DNA of 64,000 nucleotides from Hypericum androsaemum (taxonomy: Eukaryota > Streptophyta > Magnoliopsida > Malpighiales > Hypericaceae): positions 14,380,428 to 14,444,427 of the forward strand of contig OZ023194.1 of assembly GCA_963995505.1 (NCBI GenBank), in the 5' to 3' direction. Numbering within the stretch: position 1 is the first letter of the stretch; each line of letters opens with the position of its first letter. The position numbers and the translations under genes are program-made. This document shows positions 46,544 to 56,572 of the stretch, one piece after another. The notes under the pieces are model-generated. The model did not search any database, had not been told where the DNA came from, and was given only the letters and a program-made list of their open reading frames with translations.

Positions 46544-49105
46544 ATGGAGACACCAGGAGCCACTTCCGCTAGAGTTTCAACTCCAGTACAGACAGAGGAG
46601 GCTGACCCGTACTACCTACACCCAAATGAGAACCCATCGATCGTGCTGGTGACACCCCTGCTAAACGAGCACAACCACATGTCTTGGAGCCGTGCGGTGG
46701 AAATGGCGCTTTGGTCCAAGCACAAGATCGGGTTTATCGATGGTACAATCTCTCCTCCTTCAGTTGATGATCCACGTTTTATCTCTTGGAAACGTAACAA
46801 TACTATGGTGTCTAGTTGGATTATACGGTCTGTTGAACCTAGAATAGCCCAAAGTATCATGTGGTTTGAATCTGCTTTTGACTTGTGGGAAGATCTTAAG
46901 GATCGGTATGGACGGGGTGATGCGATGAGGACTTCTAACCTCCAGGCTCAGTTTTTTGCTCTACGACAGGGAGCATTGACCATCTCTGATTATTTTACTC
47001 AACATCGAAGTTTGTGGGATCAACTTGAGCAATATCTTCCCTACCCTCATTGTAAGTGTGTTCCTAATCAAGAGGCGGACAAGTGTAACCTGTACAAAGT
47101 TGTTAAAGGGTACAGGGCTAGAGAAATGATAACTGGTTTCCTACGAGGATTGAATGACAACTATACTCACGTATCTGAGCAAATACTCATGATGGATCCT
47201 TTACCCACTATGAGTCATGTGTTATTTCTTGCCCTCCAGCAAGAGAGGCATCTTGTGAGCTCTTCTCAGCCTATTTTACCAGTCGCTAATGCTTCTTTTG
47301 ATGGTCAAGTGAATTCAGCAGCTGCAGTACAAGGGAACTCGGGTGGGAAGAAGTTTTGGAACACTTCCAATCGTCCACATTGCACCTTTTGCAACCGCGA
47401 TGGCCATACCGTGGACAAGTGTTTTAAGAAGCATGGTTTCCCTCCGAACTTTCGCTCCAAGAATGCCTCCTCTGCTCCATTCGATAGAGGCAACATTTCT
47501 TCTGCTACTGCAAATCAGAATAGAGGGCAATATCATTCATCCAATGTGGCTGGTCCTATCGTCCAATCCGCCACATCCTCTAATGTTCAAAACTTAGCAG
47601 CAGAGTTCAACAAGCTGTGCCTTTCCCCTGATCAATATCATGGCCTCCTCTCGCTGGTACAACACGCAGCACCTGCTGCAACGAGTTCATCTTTTGCAGG
47701 CCCTATGGTGAATCAACCGTCCGCTTCTTCTGCTTTTGCATCTGGTAGTGAACACTTCCATGTTTCAGGTACCTTATGTCATGCTCTCTCTTCTTTCTTG
47801 ATCGGAAAATGGATTTTAGACTCTGGAGCCACGGACCACATTGCGTGTTCCCCCAATTTGTTTCTCACCAAAACTACAATCTCGGGTTTATTCGTGGGCC
47901 TCCCGAATGGTGCCCAAGCACAGGCCACACATGTTGGTTTGGTGCAGCTATCTCCTCTACTGATACTTACCAATGTGCTACTTGTCCCAAGTTTCAGCTT
48001 TAATCTTATTTCGGTCAGCAAACTATTGAAGCATTCTTCGTACTCAATTTGCTTTGAGGGTATTTCTTGTGTGATACAGGACCTTCAACGCTCGAGAATG
48101 ATTGGTGAAGCCACACAAACAAATGGGCTCTATCTGCTTGACGTGGGACATCAACAGCAATTTTCCAAAGCCAAAACACCTACTGCCAACACCCTTCGCC
48201 TCCTACAAAATGATTTGGATCTATGGCATTGCCGATTGGGTCATTTACCTTCTCCTAAGTTGCAACTTTTTCATAGAATTCACTCACCTATTTCCTCTAA
48301 AGTCGACAAGCATTGTGATGTCTGTCATTTGGCTAGACATAAGAGACTTCCCTTTCCCTCTAGTTCTAGTCGTGCCGCAGCCATTTTTGATGTCTTACAT
48401 GCTGACGTTTGGGGTAGATATAGCTTACCTTCCCATGACGATTTTCAATATTTTCTAACATTGGTTGATGACCATTCCCGAGCAGTTTGGGTCTACCTTA
48501 TGAGAGCAAAATCTGATGTTTCCACCATCTTACCTATGTTTTATGATCTGGTTAGGAATCAATTCGGTCGCACCAATAAGATCATTAGGACCGACCAAGG
48601 CACCGAGTTTTTCCTTCGAGGTTTCTACCACACTAGAGGCATCTTACATGAAACATCTTGTCGATATACCCCACAACAAAATGGGCGGGTAGAACGGAAA
48701 CATCAACATCTCCTCAATATTGCTCGATCTCTCCTTATCCATGCTCATCTACCTTTAGTTTTTTGGAGCCATTCCATCTTACACGCTGCCTACCTCCTGA
48801 ACCGCACTCCTTCCACCTCCTTACACAACCAGACCCCACATGAGCTTCTATATAGAACCAAACCAACCCTCAACCACCTCAAGATATTCGGCTGTCTATG
48901 CTACGCTTCCACTGCCGAAGTTGGACGAACCAAGTTTGATCCTAGATCCCGTCCCTATGTGTTTCTCGGTTACCCTTTTGGCACAAAAGGATACAAGCTC
49001 TATGATTTGGACAGTCACCAAATCATTATTTCTCGTGATGTCATCTTTCATGAGACCATCTACCCCTTCCATAACTCCCACCTTTACTCTCAAGATCTGT
49101 ATTAA
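46544..49105 (+). CDS. Copia gag-protease-integrase part, 853 aa, ending at a premature TAA
   Basis: This is the N-terminal half of the polyprotein. The gag opens with a NPSIVLVTPLLNE motif. The CCHC knuckle CTFCNRDGHTVDKC lies near residue 282 and the protease DSGAT near 427. The pre-integrase LWHCRLGHLPSPKL is followed by an integrase with HADVWG (about 619), RTDQGTEF (about 682) and NGRVERKHQ (about 714), so the DDE residues are present. The frame ends at TAA 49103-49105. The same frame stays open from 49106 through the RT half, so this looks like a single nonsense mutation rather than a natural gene end. Confidence 0.88.
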   Translation: METPGATSARVSTPVQTEEADPYYLHPNENPSIVLVTPLLNEHNHMSWSRAVEMALWSKHKIGFIDGTISPPSVDDPRFISWKRNNTMVSSWIIRSVEPRIAQSIMWFESAFDLWEDLKDRYGRGDAMRTSNLQAQFFALRQGALTISDYFTQHRSLWDQLEQYLPYPHCKCVPNQEADKCNLYKVVKGYRAREMITGFLRGLNDNYTHVSEQILMMDPLPTMSHVLFLALQQERHLVSSSQPILPVANASFDGQVNSAAAVQGNSGGKKFWNTSNRPHCTFCNRDGHTVDKCFKKHGFPPNFRSKNASSAPFDRGNISSATANQNRGQYHSSNVAGPIVQSATSSNVQNLAAEFNKLCLSPDQYHGLLSLVQHAAPAATSSSFAGPMVNQPSASSAFASGSEHFHVSGTLCHALSSFLIGKWILDSGATDHIACSPNLFLTKTTISGLFVGLPNGAQAQATHVGLVQLSPLLILTNVLLVPSFSFNLISVSKLLKHSSYSICFEGISCVIQDLQRSRMIGEATQTNGLYLLDVGHQQQFSKAKTPTANTLRLLQNDLDLWHCRLGHLPSPKLQLFHRIHSPISSKVDKHCDVCHLARHKRLPFPSSSSRAAAIFDVLHADVWGRYSLPSHDDFQYFLTLVDDHSRAVWVYLMRAKSDVSTILPMFYDLVRNQFGRTNKIIRTDQGTEFFLRGFYHTRGILHETSCRYTPQQNGRVERKHQHLLNIARSLLIHAHLPLVFWSHSILHAAYLLNRTPSTSLHNQTPHELLYRTKPTLNHLKIFGCLCYASTAEVGRTKFDPRSRPYVFLGYPFGTKGYKLYDLDSHQIIISRDVIFHETIYPFHNSHLYSQDLY

Positions 49106-51277
49106 CCATATGATCCCAACTCACTTGTTCTCCCTCTTACCTCACCCATCACCGATGACGTATCCCTTCCTGACATAACTCCTCATGTTCCCATTCCCAC
49201 ATCATCTCCTCCTTCTTCCTCAAGTCCCAGCCCCGTACCTACCTCCTCCTCGGCACCAGCCCCTGTTGATGTCCTGCCTCGCAATACGAGGGCCCGCCGG
49301 CCACCACGGTATCTCTCCGATTACTTGTGTGGAACTACAGTTGGCATTACCGATCATTCTTCTCCGCCTCGAAGGTCTACACCCTATCCCTTATCTGATT
49401 ATTTTGGACTGGATCATCTTTCTTACAAACACCAAGTTTTCAGCACCCAGTTACTCCAGATTCATGAGCCTCGCACCTATAATGAGGCCGTGAAACATCC
49501 GTGTTGGCAGCACGCAATGCAAGAAGAGCTCTCCGCTATGGCAGCCAACAATACCTGGAATCTTGTTCACCTACCTCCGAACAAGACACCCATCGGATGC
49601 AAGTGGGTCTACAAAGTTAAACTTCGTTCCGATGGTACCATTGATCGCTACAAAGCTCGATTGGTCGCACAAGGCTATACACAAGTTTATGGCATCGATT
49701 TTCTGGACACTTTTTCCCCGGTTGCCAAACTTACAACTGTCCGTCTCCTTCTTGCACTTGCCACTCAACGGGGATGGTTGCTTCATCAACTCGATGTTAA
49801 CAATGCCTTCCTTAATGGCGATCTAAATAAAGATGTGTATATGCATCTTCCTCCGGGGCTTGCAGTTGCTCCCTCTGATATTGGCAAAGTTTGCCATCTC
49901 CGTCGCTCTCTATACGGTCTAAAACAAGCTGGGCGTCAATGGTTTGCCAAGCTCACTCACTCCCTTGTTGCTTATGGTTTCAAGCAGTCGTACTCTGACC
50001 ACTCCCTCTTCACTCAACGTCGAGGCACTTCTTTCGTGGCGTTGCTTATTTACGTCGATGACATCATCATCTGTGGCGATGATCCATCTTTCATTCAGCA
50101 ACTTAAAGGCATTCTCCATGGTTTATTCAAACTCAAGGACCTCGGAGACTTAAAATATTTCTTGGTTATTGAAGTCGCTCGTCGTTCCGATGGTCTTCAT
50201 CTCAGTCAGAAGAAATATCTACTTGAAATACTACTGGACTCTGGTTATCTAGGCTGCAAGCCAGCAGACACACCCATGGAATACAAGCTTCAACTCGAAG
50301 CCACGGACGGTACGCCCCTTGACGACAACCCTCTTCTTGACTCTGATGATGATGATTTATGTATGTCACCTGATCAGCCTGTGAGCTCCACTACCTATCG
50401 CCGGCTTGTGGGTCGTTTACTCTATCTCACGACCACAAGGCCCGATATTTGCTTTCCTGTTCAGCAACTTAGTCAGTTCATGGCTAATCCCACGGATGTT
50501 CATCTCAAGGCCGCTTATCGGGTCCTCCGTTATCTCAAGGGACATCCTGGCCTTGGTCTCTATTTTTCCCGATCATCAACTCTGCAACTTAAAGCTTTTT
50601 GCGATAGCAATTACAGAAATTGCATGGATACCCGCCGGTCCATCACTGGCTTTGCTGTGTTTTTGGGTGAATCTCTCATCTCTTGGCTTGCTAAGAAGCA
50701 GCCCACTGTGTCTCGATCTTCTTCCGAAGCTGAGTACCGTGCTCTTGCTTCTCTATCATGTGAGATTCAATGGCTTACCAACTTGCTCCGGGATCTTCTC
50801 ATCTTCCCACCTCCTGCTCTTGTCTTTTGTGATAGCAAGTCAGCTATTCACATCGCCGAAAACCCTGTATTCCACGAGCGGACCAAACACATCGATATTG
50901 ACTGTCATACTGTTCGAGAAAAGCTGCAATCCGATCTCCTGAAGCTCTTCCATGTCTCCTCCGAGCTCCAGGTTGCCGACCTTTTCACCAAGTCCCTCCT
51001 TGTTCCTCGTCATCGTTTTCTGGTCTCCAAGTTGGGAATGGTGAATATCCACCTTCCCACTTACGGGGGGCTGTTGAAAGATGTTACCTCATCTCCAATT
51101 GCTTCTTCAACTTTGCCGAAGGAAGAAGATGACCCATCCAAAATGGGCCACATGAGAGCAAAAGCCCAAAAGCTTCTACAGTGCACTACAGCTGCACATG
51201 AACAACTTAAATCAGCACGCGAGCCTCCAACTGATACCACCTGGCAGAACTCATCTGGGATTAGAAATAGTGGATAA
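49106..51277 (+). pseudogene. Copia reverse transcriptase/RNase H part downstream of the stop
   Basis: In the same frame as 46544-49105. The first ATG is at 49325, giving 650 residues. The RT has WVYKVKLRSDG, LDVNNAFLNGDL and the catalytic YVDD (about residue 242 of that segment). KYFLVIEVA replaces the usual KYFLGIE. RNase H shows CDSNY, SSSEAEYRALA and CDSKSAIHIA. The frame runs through the polypurine tract into the 3' LTR and stops at 51277, so the last approximately 68 codons are LTR sequence. Translation of this half would need readthrough of the TAA. Confidence 0.85.
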
Positions 51278-51486
51278 TCATCTTTGGGATCCGAGCACCA
51301 AAATGGTCCCCGATAGGATATTTGTCTTGTATATAGTAGGGATAAGTGGATTGTAACAGACAGTACCATGATTCTCTCTTTTGTATAGAGAAATCAGAAA
51401 GTGAGGCATCTTTAGCTGGCTCTTCCCATCATCGTCTCCTTTCCTTTTGCTCTCTAAACCATTGTTGTTCTTTTAATCTTTTAACA
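51072..51486 (+). repeat. 3' LTR of the young Copia element
   Basis: 415 bp partner of 46051-46465. It provides the stop codon of the pol frame. Confidence 0.93.
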
Positions 51487-51856
51487 TTAACTCTCTTATT
51501 ACTAACGAAGAAAAGCGTACAAAATAAAGTAAATCAATAATTAACGTAGGTAGTACGTACCCCGCATCCCGTATCAACGGCGGTCCTGATAGAGCCATCG
51601 CGGAGGTTGAGGAGGGTGGCGATGTCATCGATGTAGGCGTCGGCGCCGCCGGGGAAGGAGAAGGTGTCCCCCTCATAGGTTATCCAGTGCTGCTCGAGCG
51701 TGGCCACCGTCAGCTTCTTGTGTGGCACGTTGGTGTACCACACGCGGTCCCGGCTCACCGGCCACTCCAACGACGTCCGGTACCCGTACGGCACCGGAGC
51801 ACCTCCCTCCGCATGGGGCAGTGCCGCTCCATGCGCGCCATCCTCGCGCGTGGAAA

Positions 51857-52534
51857 TTATTGTTTGTCGGAGGTGGTGTACTTGATTAGGATCTGGTTTA
51901 GTCGAGGCAAGAGTTTAACTCTTTCTCTGTAAGATGAGATTGCCCCGTATTCAGTGCTTACGGCTTGCGACAATCGTCCCCAAGATACAACGACTAGGTT
52001 GCTTCCGAGTTCGTAGCACAACGACCCTCGAAGAGTTTTCGGGGTGAGATGCAAATGGGGGGGGGGGGCCTTCCGAAGGTGCACGAAGCAATTTCGAGGA
52101 GACGCGTTTGTTCGGCCAGCAGGCTGCCCTCCAGGTGCCTCTCCGGCCAATTTTGTTCGTGGCTTTTCGAAGGTCGTTAGCACCTCTTCGGCAGGCAGGC
52201 AGCACACTCGCGTCCCTTCGATGTTCTGGGAGCTTCTGGCTTTGGCAAAATTTTAAGGTCCTCGCGACACGTGTGAAGTGCCAAGTGCGCCACAAAGCGC
52301 CCATTGCGACCTGCGCACATGCACGTGCTCGGATGGTGCGTACCGCGGTCCGAGTTGGCTATCCAGGTATGGTCAACTTATTTCCTAGTCAATAAGAAAA
52401 CTCTCCTTATATACTAGGAATTTTATGTTGTACTTTCCAATGTGGGATTGCCCTTTTCATATTCACTTTTGGGCCTTCCACTTGGGCTTTCCACTTGGGC
52501 CTCTTGCATTGAACTTTCATTCAACTTTCCAACA
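51857..52534 (-). mobile_element. Solo-LTR-like insertion in PMT pseudogene exon 1
   Basis: About 680 bp separates two pieces of exon 1. On the minus strand it begins TGTTGGAAAGTTG, has TCCCACATTGG followed by a TATATAAGGAGAG box (about 52400-52418), and ends near CCGACAAACA. Flanks GGAAA (51852-51856) and GGAAT (52535-52539) may be a 5-bp target duplication with one change; the four bases TTAT between the left flank and the CA terminus are unexplained. It contains a run of nine G residues near 52060. Confidence 0.65.
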
Positions 52535-52955
52535 GGAATCTCTAAGACCGCTGTAGGTCCTCGCACGGGGTGTACTCCGCGTACCGCGCGTCGCAGGGCG
52601 GGAGCTCCCGGTGGGCCTCGCCGCCGCCACCATCCTACCTGGCCTCTGCTCATTTGCCACGTGGCGGGGCGCGAAATCTAACGACGCGAAGTCGTCCTTT
52701 ACCTGCGTAAATTAACTTTCGTTACACCAGATGATAACTTGTTTGAGTTTCGAGTTCGAGCACTTGTTCAAATACCTCTTTGGGGCGGTGGTCGAGGGAC
52801 TTGGTGGAGTTCTTACATGGGAGATGGAGGGTAGAATTGGGATTTCTGGTTGGGTTGGGAAATCGCCAGACGCTGAGGAGGCAAGAGAAGGCGTAGAGGA
52901 AGATGAGGAGGACTAAAGTGTAGCTTCTGACTTTAATGAAATGGAGGATTTGCAT

Positions 52956-53998
52956 TATTTTCTTCTCTTTTTCTTTTTCTTCTAAATTTCTGTTTTTGGA
53001 CTTGCGGGAGAGAAATAGATGGTAACAGGGGGGAGAGCGGGATTGGTGTTTTTAGATTTGGTTAAATATTCAGTAGAGAGGTAAGAAGAGAAACTAAAAG
53101 ACCGGATAAATGATCAATCAAAAATTTAATTTCGAATCATGAGAATATAGTTTTGGAAAATTCTTGTCCAAATTAATCTCTTAGGTTTTTAAATACCAAA
53201 TCCTATATATATTGTTGGTAGCCCATAGCCCAAGTTTATCTCTCTATCAGATTTTTGAATGTTTGTTGTGTGGCTAAAGAAGATGTATTATTGTTATTAT
53301 TAGGAGACTTTGTGCAATTACACTAATTGCAATTCGTGCTCCTACTTTCTTTGCAGTTATCTAGAGTAACAAAATCAAATTTGGGCCGGGCCCAAATTAT
53401 CTATTTTTTGGTGGAACCGGGCCCAAATTATCTGGAGCAATTGGACTTAGGCATTCGATATTGGTGGGCCGGGCTGGTTTCACAAATGTGAGAAATCTAC
53501 ATTCAATGCCGATGATCAATGCAAGACTAACGTGTTTGTATCGCTTAATCATGGGTGAGTAATTGTTAGAAGTTTCTACAAAAAAAAAGTAATTATTCTA
53601 AGTATTATGAGAATTTGGTTTTTAATGAGATATTAGATTTAAGTCATAAAAGATAATATTGAAAAACAATTCCCACAAATATGATAGGAAAGTGTTCAAC
53701 TAAGAATATGAGATATTAAAAAAACCTAGCCACTTAATTTAAAACATATTTCTAGATAAGTTCTTCGAAAAAAGAGCTGAATTTTGAGATGTTTGTTTTA
53801 TCTTTATTCTCATCTACCTCCTTTACGATTGAGACAGCTCTCAAGTGTCTATGTTGCCTTTATCTTTATCTGATTATTTAATTTGAGCCAGTAAAAATTT
53901 TAAAAGTTGCGAAAGTTAGTAGTTTTTTTAAATAATGACGTAAATGTTAAGCGTAGCGAATTTTTTTTAATCTTTCAAATAAATTAAAATATTGATGA
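52956..53998. other. Intergenic
   Basis: AT-rich. A short tandem duplication of GGGCCCAAATTATCT lies at about 53390-53435. No gene is recognised. Confidence 0.6.
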
Positions 53999-54006
53999 GT
54001 TTCTCC

Positions 54007-54865
54007 TAGGGGTGAGTTTGGTGTGGTTTTACGGTGCCGGTGTGAAATTTAGCACCGCACCGCACCGCACTTTTGAGCCGAAATCCACACCGTCGGTGTG
54101 GCGGTTTAAGAAAAACAGCAGTGTGTCAGTGTGACGGTATGCAATTTAATAGTACGGTTTTGCGGTTTGAAACCGCATATTGGGCCCAATTCGCAAGGCC
54201 CATTTAATATGCCCGAATTTGGAAAAAAAACGTATTTTTTAATTACTTTTTGATAAAAAAATGAAGCCCAGATACAAGTTCACAAACTCACTTCAACCAA
54301 AACAAAGAAAATGCATACGGCAAGTACAATTCATCCAAATACAACAACAACAAACAAACATTTTTGGAAACGAATTGTACTAGGAGAGGAGAGTTGTACT
54401 TGCTGTATGCAACAAACAAACGGGGCTTAAAGTTATAAAGTCCGATTCGTTTAAAGTTCAAAGTTCAACAAAATATATAACTTTAAAATTCAAAGGTATC
54501 GGGAGTTTGGAAACGAATCGGAGTAGGAGAGGAGAGTTTTAGCTTTCAGGCTTGCGGGAGATGAAGTTTCTGGGACAAAAAAGTTTTATATACTAAAACA
54601 AAACGACGTATGAAGTTTCTGGGACAAAAAAGTTTTATATACTAAAACAAAACGACGTCGTTTTTTCACATAGTACACATATACTAAAACGACGTCGTTT
54701 TAATTTATCGGTTTCGCGGTCGGTCGGTGTGTTTTGAGACCAACACTGAAATCATACCGCACCAATTTAGTATCGGTTTGAAACCACACTACAAAATTAT
54801 TTAAGTGTGCGGTTTAGATTTTGTCGGTCGGTTTCACGGTCGATCAGTTTTGAGGCTCACCCCTA
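54007..54865. mobile_element. hAT MITE, same family as 37018-37588
   Basis: Perfect 10-bp TIRs TAGGGGTGAG and CTCACCCCTA. The flanks GTTTCTCC (53999-54006) and GTTTCCCC (54866-54873) are an 8-bp duplication with one difference. Subterminal GCGGTTT and TCGGTCGGT-like motifs match the 37-kb copy. The interior contains a 49-bp tandem duplication (ATGAAGTTTCTGGGACAA block, about 54560-54657). 859 bp, non-coding. Confidence 0.85.
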
Positions 54866-54873
54866 GTTTCCCC

Positions 54874-55475
54874 TAATGTACTGCTACAACATCGATCACC
54901 CGAAGAAAACATTAAAATCTCCACTACAAAAAGGATGGGGTGCAAGAATAAAGGTGGCCAACGCGATCAGTGCTAAGGAAGAAAAGAATTTAAGACACAT
55001 TGATATGCACAATTTTACCTATATTTTTTCTATAAAATTATGATACTTAGAATTGAGTATTGTCTGTTTTTTTTTTAATTTTTCTCTCGAAACTATATAT
55101 TCGTAAATATTGAACTTGATATTTATTTAGTAAAATTGAATTATGCCACTTGACAACCTCTCGTGAGAATAGTGGGTGAAATGTTAATAAATTGTTGCAA
55201 ACCCTCCACGTTTTCACATTAATACCCGAGTAAGTCCTATGCGATTTTAATAATTACAGAGTAATTGCATTTGCATGAACCCAATATGTGGCAATTTTGT
55301 TGGTTTCAATTAACCATATTTTAGAGGACTTAAAACTTAAAAGTTGTCTTGCGGTGGTTCCTGGAGGGGTATGCTTATTTGGCTGCAATCTCGTTCTGCT
55401 GCGCTTAGAAGATTTGCTTCCAATTGGGGGTATTGGTTATCATGTGAACTAGCGAGATCATCTGTGGATGTAACA

Positions 55476-55548
<73 letters not shown>

Positions 55549-56479
55549 ATAAAATCTTATTAATTCAATATATTGTTATCCGAAAGGTATTTGTCCGAGT
55601 TACTCGAATGACACATGACGTAAAAGTTAATAGACAAAAGTCTATGATTCAAGGTATAATATTTGCTATATATGATTATTCGGGTATTGGGTGGCTTTTG
55701 TCTTTTTTGCTTTTGTAAAGCTTATTCTTCCTCTGTTTAGTGTTAACTATCTTAAACCAGACATTTCCGGATCTTTTTCTCTTCTATTCTTTTCCCCCCA
55801 TTTGGTCACAAGTATATAGAATGCTTCTCGTGCTCTGCACTTCTGGGTCCTAACCAAACAACTTTTAAGTTATTTTTTTGTTAGTAAATTCCTTTATTGA
55901 CATATATAAGTGAAAGAATTGACTGTGAAATTTTTAATTAGATATATAAATTCTAATATAATATTAAAACAATTAATTTTACGGCTTATTGTTGTTATGG
56001 TACGATGACACTGTCAAAAATCACGTAAACTTCAACCTCAAAGCGAGCTCGGGTTGATTTTTCACTAGTTAAGTTTTTTTTTTCATGACCTTGTGCTACT
56101 TTATCACATCCACAAGTAACAACTAATATTCTAGAATTGAGGATAATCAAATTCTATAAAAAAAAAAGTCTCTCTTAGATGTATATACACAATTCACAAT
56201 GTTCAAAATTAATGTTACAATTTCCATATCTAACATAAAACTTTAAGTTAATAGGTTGATGAATTTTCAACACTTATAAATTAACTCACTACTGTTGCAC
56301 TAAATAATGTGTGATTTTCAACATGCTTATTCAAACGAGATACACTGGGTCAAAGATTGTATATATTTTGACTTTACCAATGTATAAAAAATAAAAATTG
56401 TGCGAGCACAACAATGGACACGAAACTTTGAGAAAGTAGTCATCATTGTTATCCATGCATAATCAGTCATAAATGACAC
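54874..56479. other. Intergenic, upstream of the ankyrin gene
   Basis: AT-rich with a long (TA)n tract; no gene is recognised. Confidence 0.6.
55480..55545. repeat. (TA)n microsatellite
   Basis: About 33 uninterrupted TA units. Confidence 0.95.
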
Positions 56480-56487
56480 TATATATA
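56480..56487 (+). promoter_or_regulatory. TATA box (TATATATA) of the ankyrin/PGG gene
   Basis: In ACTATATATAGAC, 86 bp before the ATG at 56573. Confidence 0.55.
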
Positions 56488-56572
56488 GACACAATCGTTT
56501 TCCTACCGGAACACGCCAACTAACTCGTTGTAATTCTACAATCATTGGTGATAAAATCCACCAAATCAACAA

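Larger units (their letters stand above)
46051..51486 (+). mobile_element. Young Copia retrotransposon in PMT pseudogene intron 1, TSD TTAAC
   Basis: The LTRs are exactly equal in length (415 bp: 46051-46465 and 51072-51486) and by eye differ at only about six positions. Perfect TTAAC duplications flank it (46046-46050 and 51487-51491). The primer-binding site TGGTATCAGAGC starts at 46466 and the polypurine GGGGGG precedes the 3' LTR. The plus orientation is opposite to the host pseudogene. The gag-pol frame is broken by one stop only. Confidence 0.94.
44059..52955 (-). pseudogene. PMT-family methyltransferase pseudogene, split by two insertions
   Basis: Exon order matches the intact PMT at 38.7 kb: exon 1 parts 52955-52535 and about 51851-51561, exon 2 45628-45419, exon 3 45335-45035, exon 4 44952-44560, exon 5 44457-44380, exon 6 44306-44059. 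Exons 3, 4 and 5 have exactly the intact gene's lengths (301, 393, 78). Lesions: TAG soon after the CEDLQRS motif in exon 1; an apparent small deletion and frame change at 51790-51800; TGG to TGA in VASWGAY; a one-base deletion after LTMS (exon 2 is 210, not 211); CGA-like to TGA at 44712-44714 (before [11 protein letters not shown]); and a one-base insertion at the start of exon 6. Exon 1 is cut by an LTR-like insertion and intron 1 holds a 5.4-kb Copia. It cannot encode a full protein. Confidence 0.9.
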
